NCBI GenBank assembly: GCA_015493675.1
Contig: WGCR01000009.1
Span: forward strand, 1-12,500
Source: Anaerolineae bacterium
GTDB lineage: Bacteria; Chloroflexota; Anaerolineae; J102
Direction of reading: 5' to 3'
Length of the DNA stretch: 12,500 bases
Positions 11,432 to 12,500 of this stretch are shown here, in pieces. How positions within the stretch are numbered: the stretch's first letter is position 1; the number at the start of each line of letters is the position of its first letter. A program made the translations under genes and the position numbers. The notes under the pieces were generated by a model. It did not search any database. It worked only from the letters and a program-made list of their open reading frames with translations, and was not told the DNA's origin.

Positions 11432-12500
11432 ATGAGTTTGCTGACCGCCCAGAACCTCGCTATGTCTTTCGGCCCGCTGGATGTCTTCCAGGGGGTGAAT
11501 TGCGTCATCTCCCAGGGCGACCGCATCGGTCTGGTGGGGCCCAACGGCGAGGGCAAGACCACCCTGCTGCGGATTCTGGCGGGCGAGATGGAGCCCGCCG
11601 CGGGCAAGGTGCACCGTCGCCGGGGCCTCACCATCGGCTATCTGCCCCAGATTCCGCCCGAGCCGGGCGACAAGACCCTGTGGCAGGACATGCTGGAGGT
11701 CTTCAGCGATCTCATCGCCGAGGAGAAGAAGCTGGCCGAGCTGGAAGAACAGATGGCCGATCCCGATCTGGCAGTGGCCGAGGCGGCGCTGGAGGCTTAC
11801 GCCCGCCGCCAGCACGCGTTCGAGGCCCGGGGCGGCTACGACTATCCCACCCGCATCAGGCAAACCCTGACCGGCCTGGGCTTCAAGCCCGAAAGCTTCG
11901 ATCAACCCCTGGCCCAGCTCAGCGGCGGCCAGCGCACCCGGGCGCTGCTGGCCAAAATCCTGCTGCAAAAGCCCGATCTGCTCCTGCTGGACGAGCCCAC
12001 CAACCATCTGGACCTGGCCGCCATCGAGTGGCTGGAGAGCGTACTCCTCAAATGGGAGGGCGCTATGGTGGTGGTCTCCCACGACCGCTATTTCCTGGAC
12101 AAGGTGATGATCCGCATCTGGGAGATGATGTGGGGGACGCTGACGGTCTACCGCGGCAATTACAGCGCCTATCTGTTGCAGCGAGCCCAGCGCCTGGAGC
12201 AGATGCAAAAGGAGTATGAGGCCCAGCAGGCCCTCATCGCCAAAGAGACCGACTACATCCGCCGCAACATCGCCGGACAGAACAGCCGCCAGGCCAAGGG
12301 GCGCCGCACCCGGCTGGAGCGGCTGCTGCAACGCCAGCGCCTGACCCCGCCCAAACAGCGCCAGACCATGCGACTGCAGATGGTCAGCCGCATCCGCAGC
12401 GGCGAACTGGTGCTGGCCAGCGAGAATCTGGCCGTGGGCTACCGGGGCCGGCCTCTGCCTCCGGTGCGCCGCCAGCGTTCGGGCGGCTATGTATATGAAG
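11432..12500 (+). CDS. ABC-F family ATPase (cut by right window edge)
   Basis: From the ATG at 11432 the frame is open for 356 codons to the edge. The first ABC domain has Walker A GPNGEGKTT (36-44), signature LSGGQRTRALLAK (163-175), Walker B LLLDEPTNHLD (184-194) and the H-switch SHDRYFLD (216-223). There is no membrane domain. The charged linker of about 70 residues (245-315), rich in Q, R and E, matches the P-site tRNA interaction motif region of ABC-F proteins. The second ABC domain begins at SENLAVGY near 335 and is cut off. ABC-F proteins bind the ribosomal E site and act in translation or antibiotic protection; this one's subgroup (Uup, EttA or other) cannot be set. The last 15 or so residues after RGRPL do not look like the family. 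No good Shine-Dalgarno is present, and a -10 lies eight bases before the ATG. Confidence 0.9.
   Translation, partial: MSLLTAQNLAMSFGPLDVFQGVNCVISQGDRIGLVGPNGEGKTTLLRILAGEMEPAAGKVHRRRGLTIGYLPQIPPEPGDKTLWQDMLEVFSDLIAEEKKLAELEEQMADPDLAVAEAALEAYARRQHAFEARGGYDYPTRIRQTLTGLGFKPESFDQPLAQLSGGQRTRALLAKILLQKPDLLLLDEPTNHLDLAAIEWLESVLLKWEGAMVVVSHDRYFLDKVMIRIWEMMWGTLTVYRGNYSAYLLQRAQRLEQMQKEYEAQQALIAKETDYIRRNIAGQNSRQAKGRRTRLERLLQRQRLTPPKQRQTMRLQMVSRIRSGELVLASENLAVGYRGRPLPPVRRQRSGGYVYE

Noticed and set aside
11402..12331. Minus-strand frame of 309 codons opposite the ABC-F gene
   Set aside because: The plus strand has complete Walker and signature motifs. This frame is leucine/glutamine/alanine-rich antisense with no motif.

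Overview
The window is ordinary bacterial chromosome with moderately high G+C and genes on both strands. Its intergenic spaces are rich in short palindromic repeats. Gene content (AMMECR1/MEMO pair, CBS protein, UspA, SlyD-like FKBP, ABC-F, zinc-ribbon NUDIX) and the CACGGAG and heptamer repeats suggest a non-proteobacterial lineage. Chloroflexota of the Anaerolineae/Caldilineae type is my best guess. That is an inference: no rRNA or lineage-specific gene is present.

Layout. At 1-2223 (minus) radC is followed one base later by an SLC13-type anion permease with two RCK_C domains, cut by the left edge. At 2367-2891 (minus) an unrecognised single-pass membrane protein has a good promoter and its own terminator. 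At 3269-5249 (plus) a universal stress protein is followed by MEMO-like AmmB and AMMECR1-like AmmA, which are tightly coupled. At 5515-7086 (plus) there is an acyl-CoA ligase with a strong Shine-Dalgarno and a strong terminator. The 7087-7485 space holds a near-consensus promoter overlapped by a Fur/PerR-like 7-1-7 palindrome, then a nested 113-bp palindromic element, then a second promoter feeding a two-CBS-domain protein (7486-7887). At 8249-9526 (minus) there is a radical SAM enzyme carrying an in-frame tract of 7-base repeats. At 9904-10416 (plus) there is a zinc-ribbon NUDIX hydrolase with a GTG start. At 10476-10651 there is a small MITE-like element with 11-bp terminal inverted repeats and 9-bp target duplications. 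At 10745-11248 (minus) there is a SlyD-like FKBP with a leader that may attenuate. From 11432 to the right edge (plus) there is an ABC-F ATPase whose promoter position suggests a leaderless mRNA.

How the genes fit together. Only radC-permease and ammB-ammA look like real operons. The other genes have their own signals. Several are housekeeping or stress functions: UspA, the CBS sensor, the peptidyl-prolyl isomerase, NUDIX and the ABC-F ribosome factor. I see no defence island, CRISPR array, tRNA or prophage. The least explained structure is at 7161-7333 (promoter, operator and nested palindrome with no evident gene of its own), followed by the MITE at 10476-10651 and the slyD leader.
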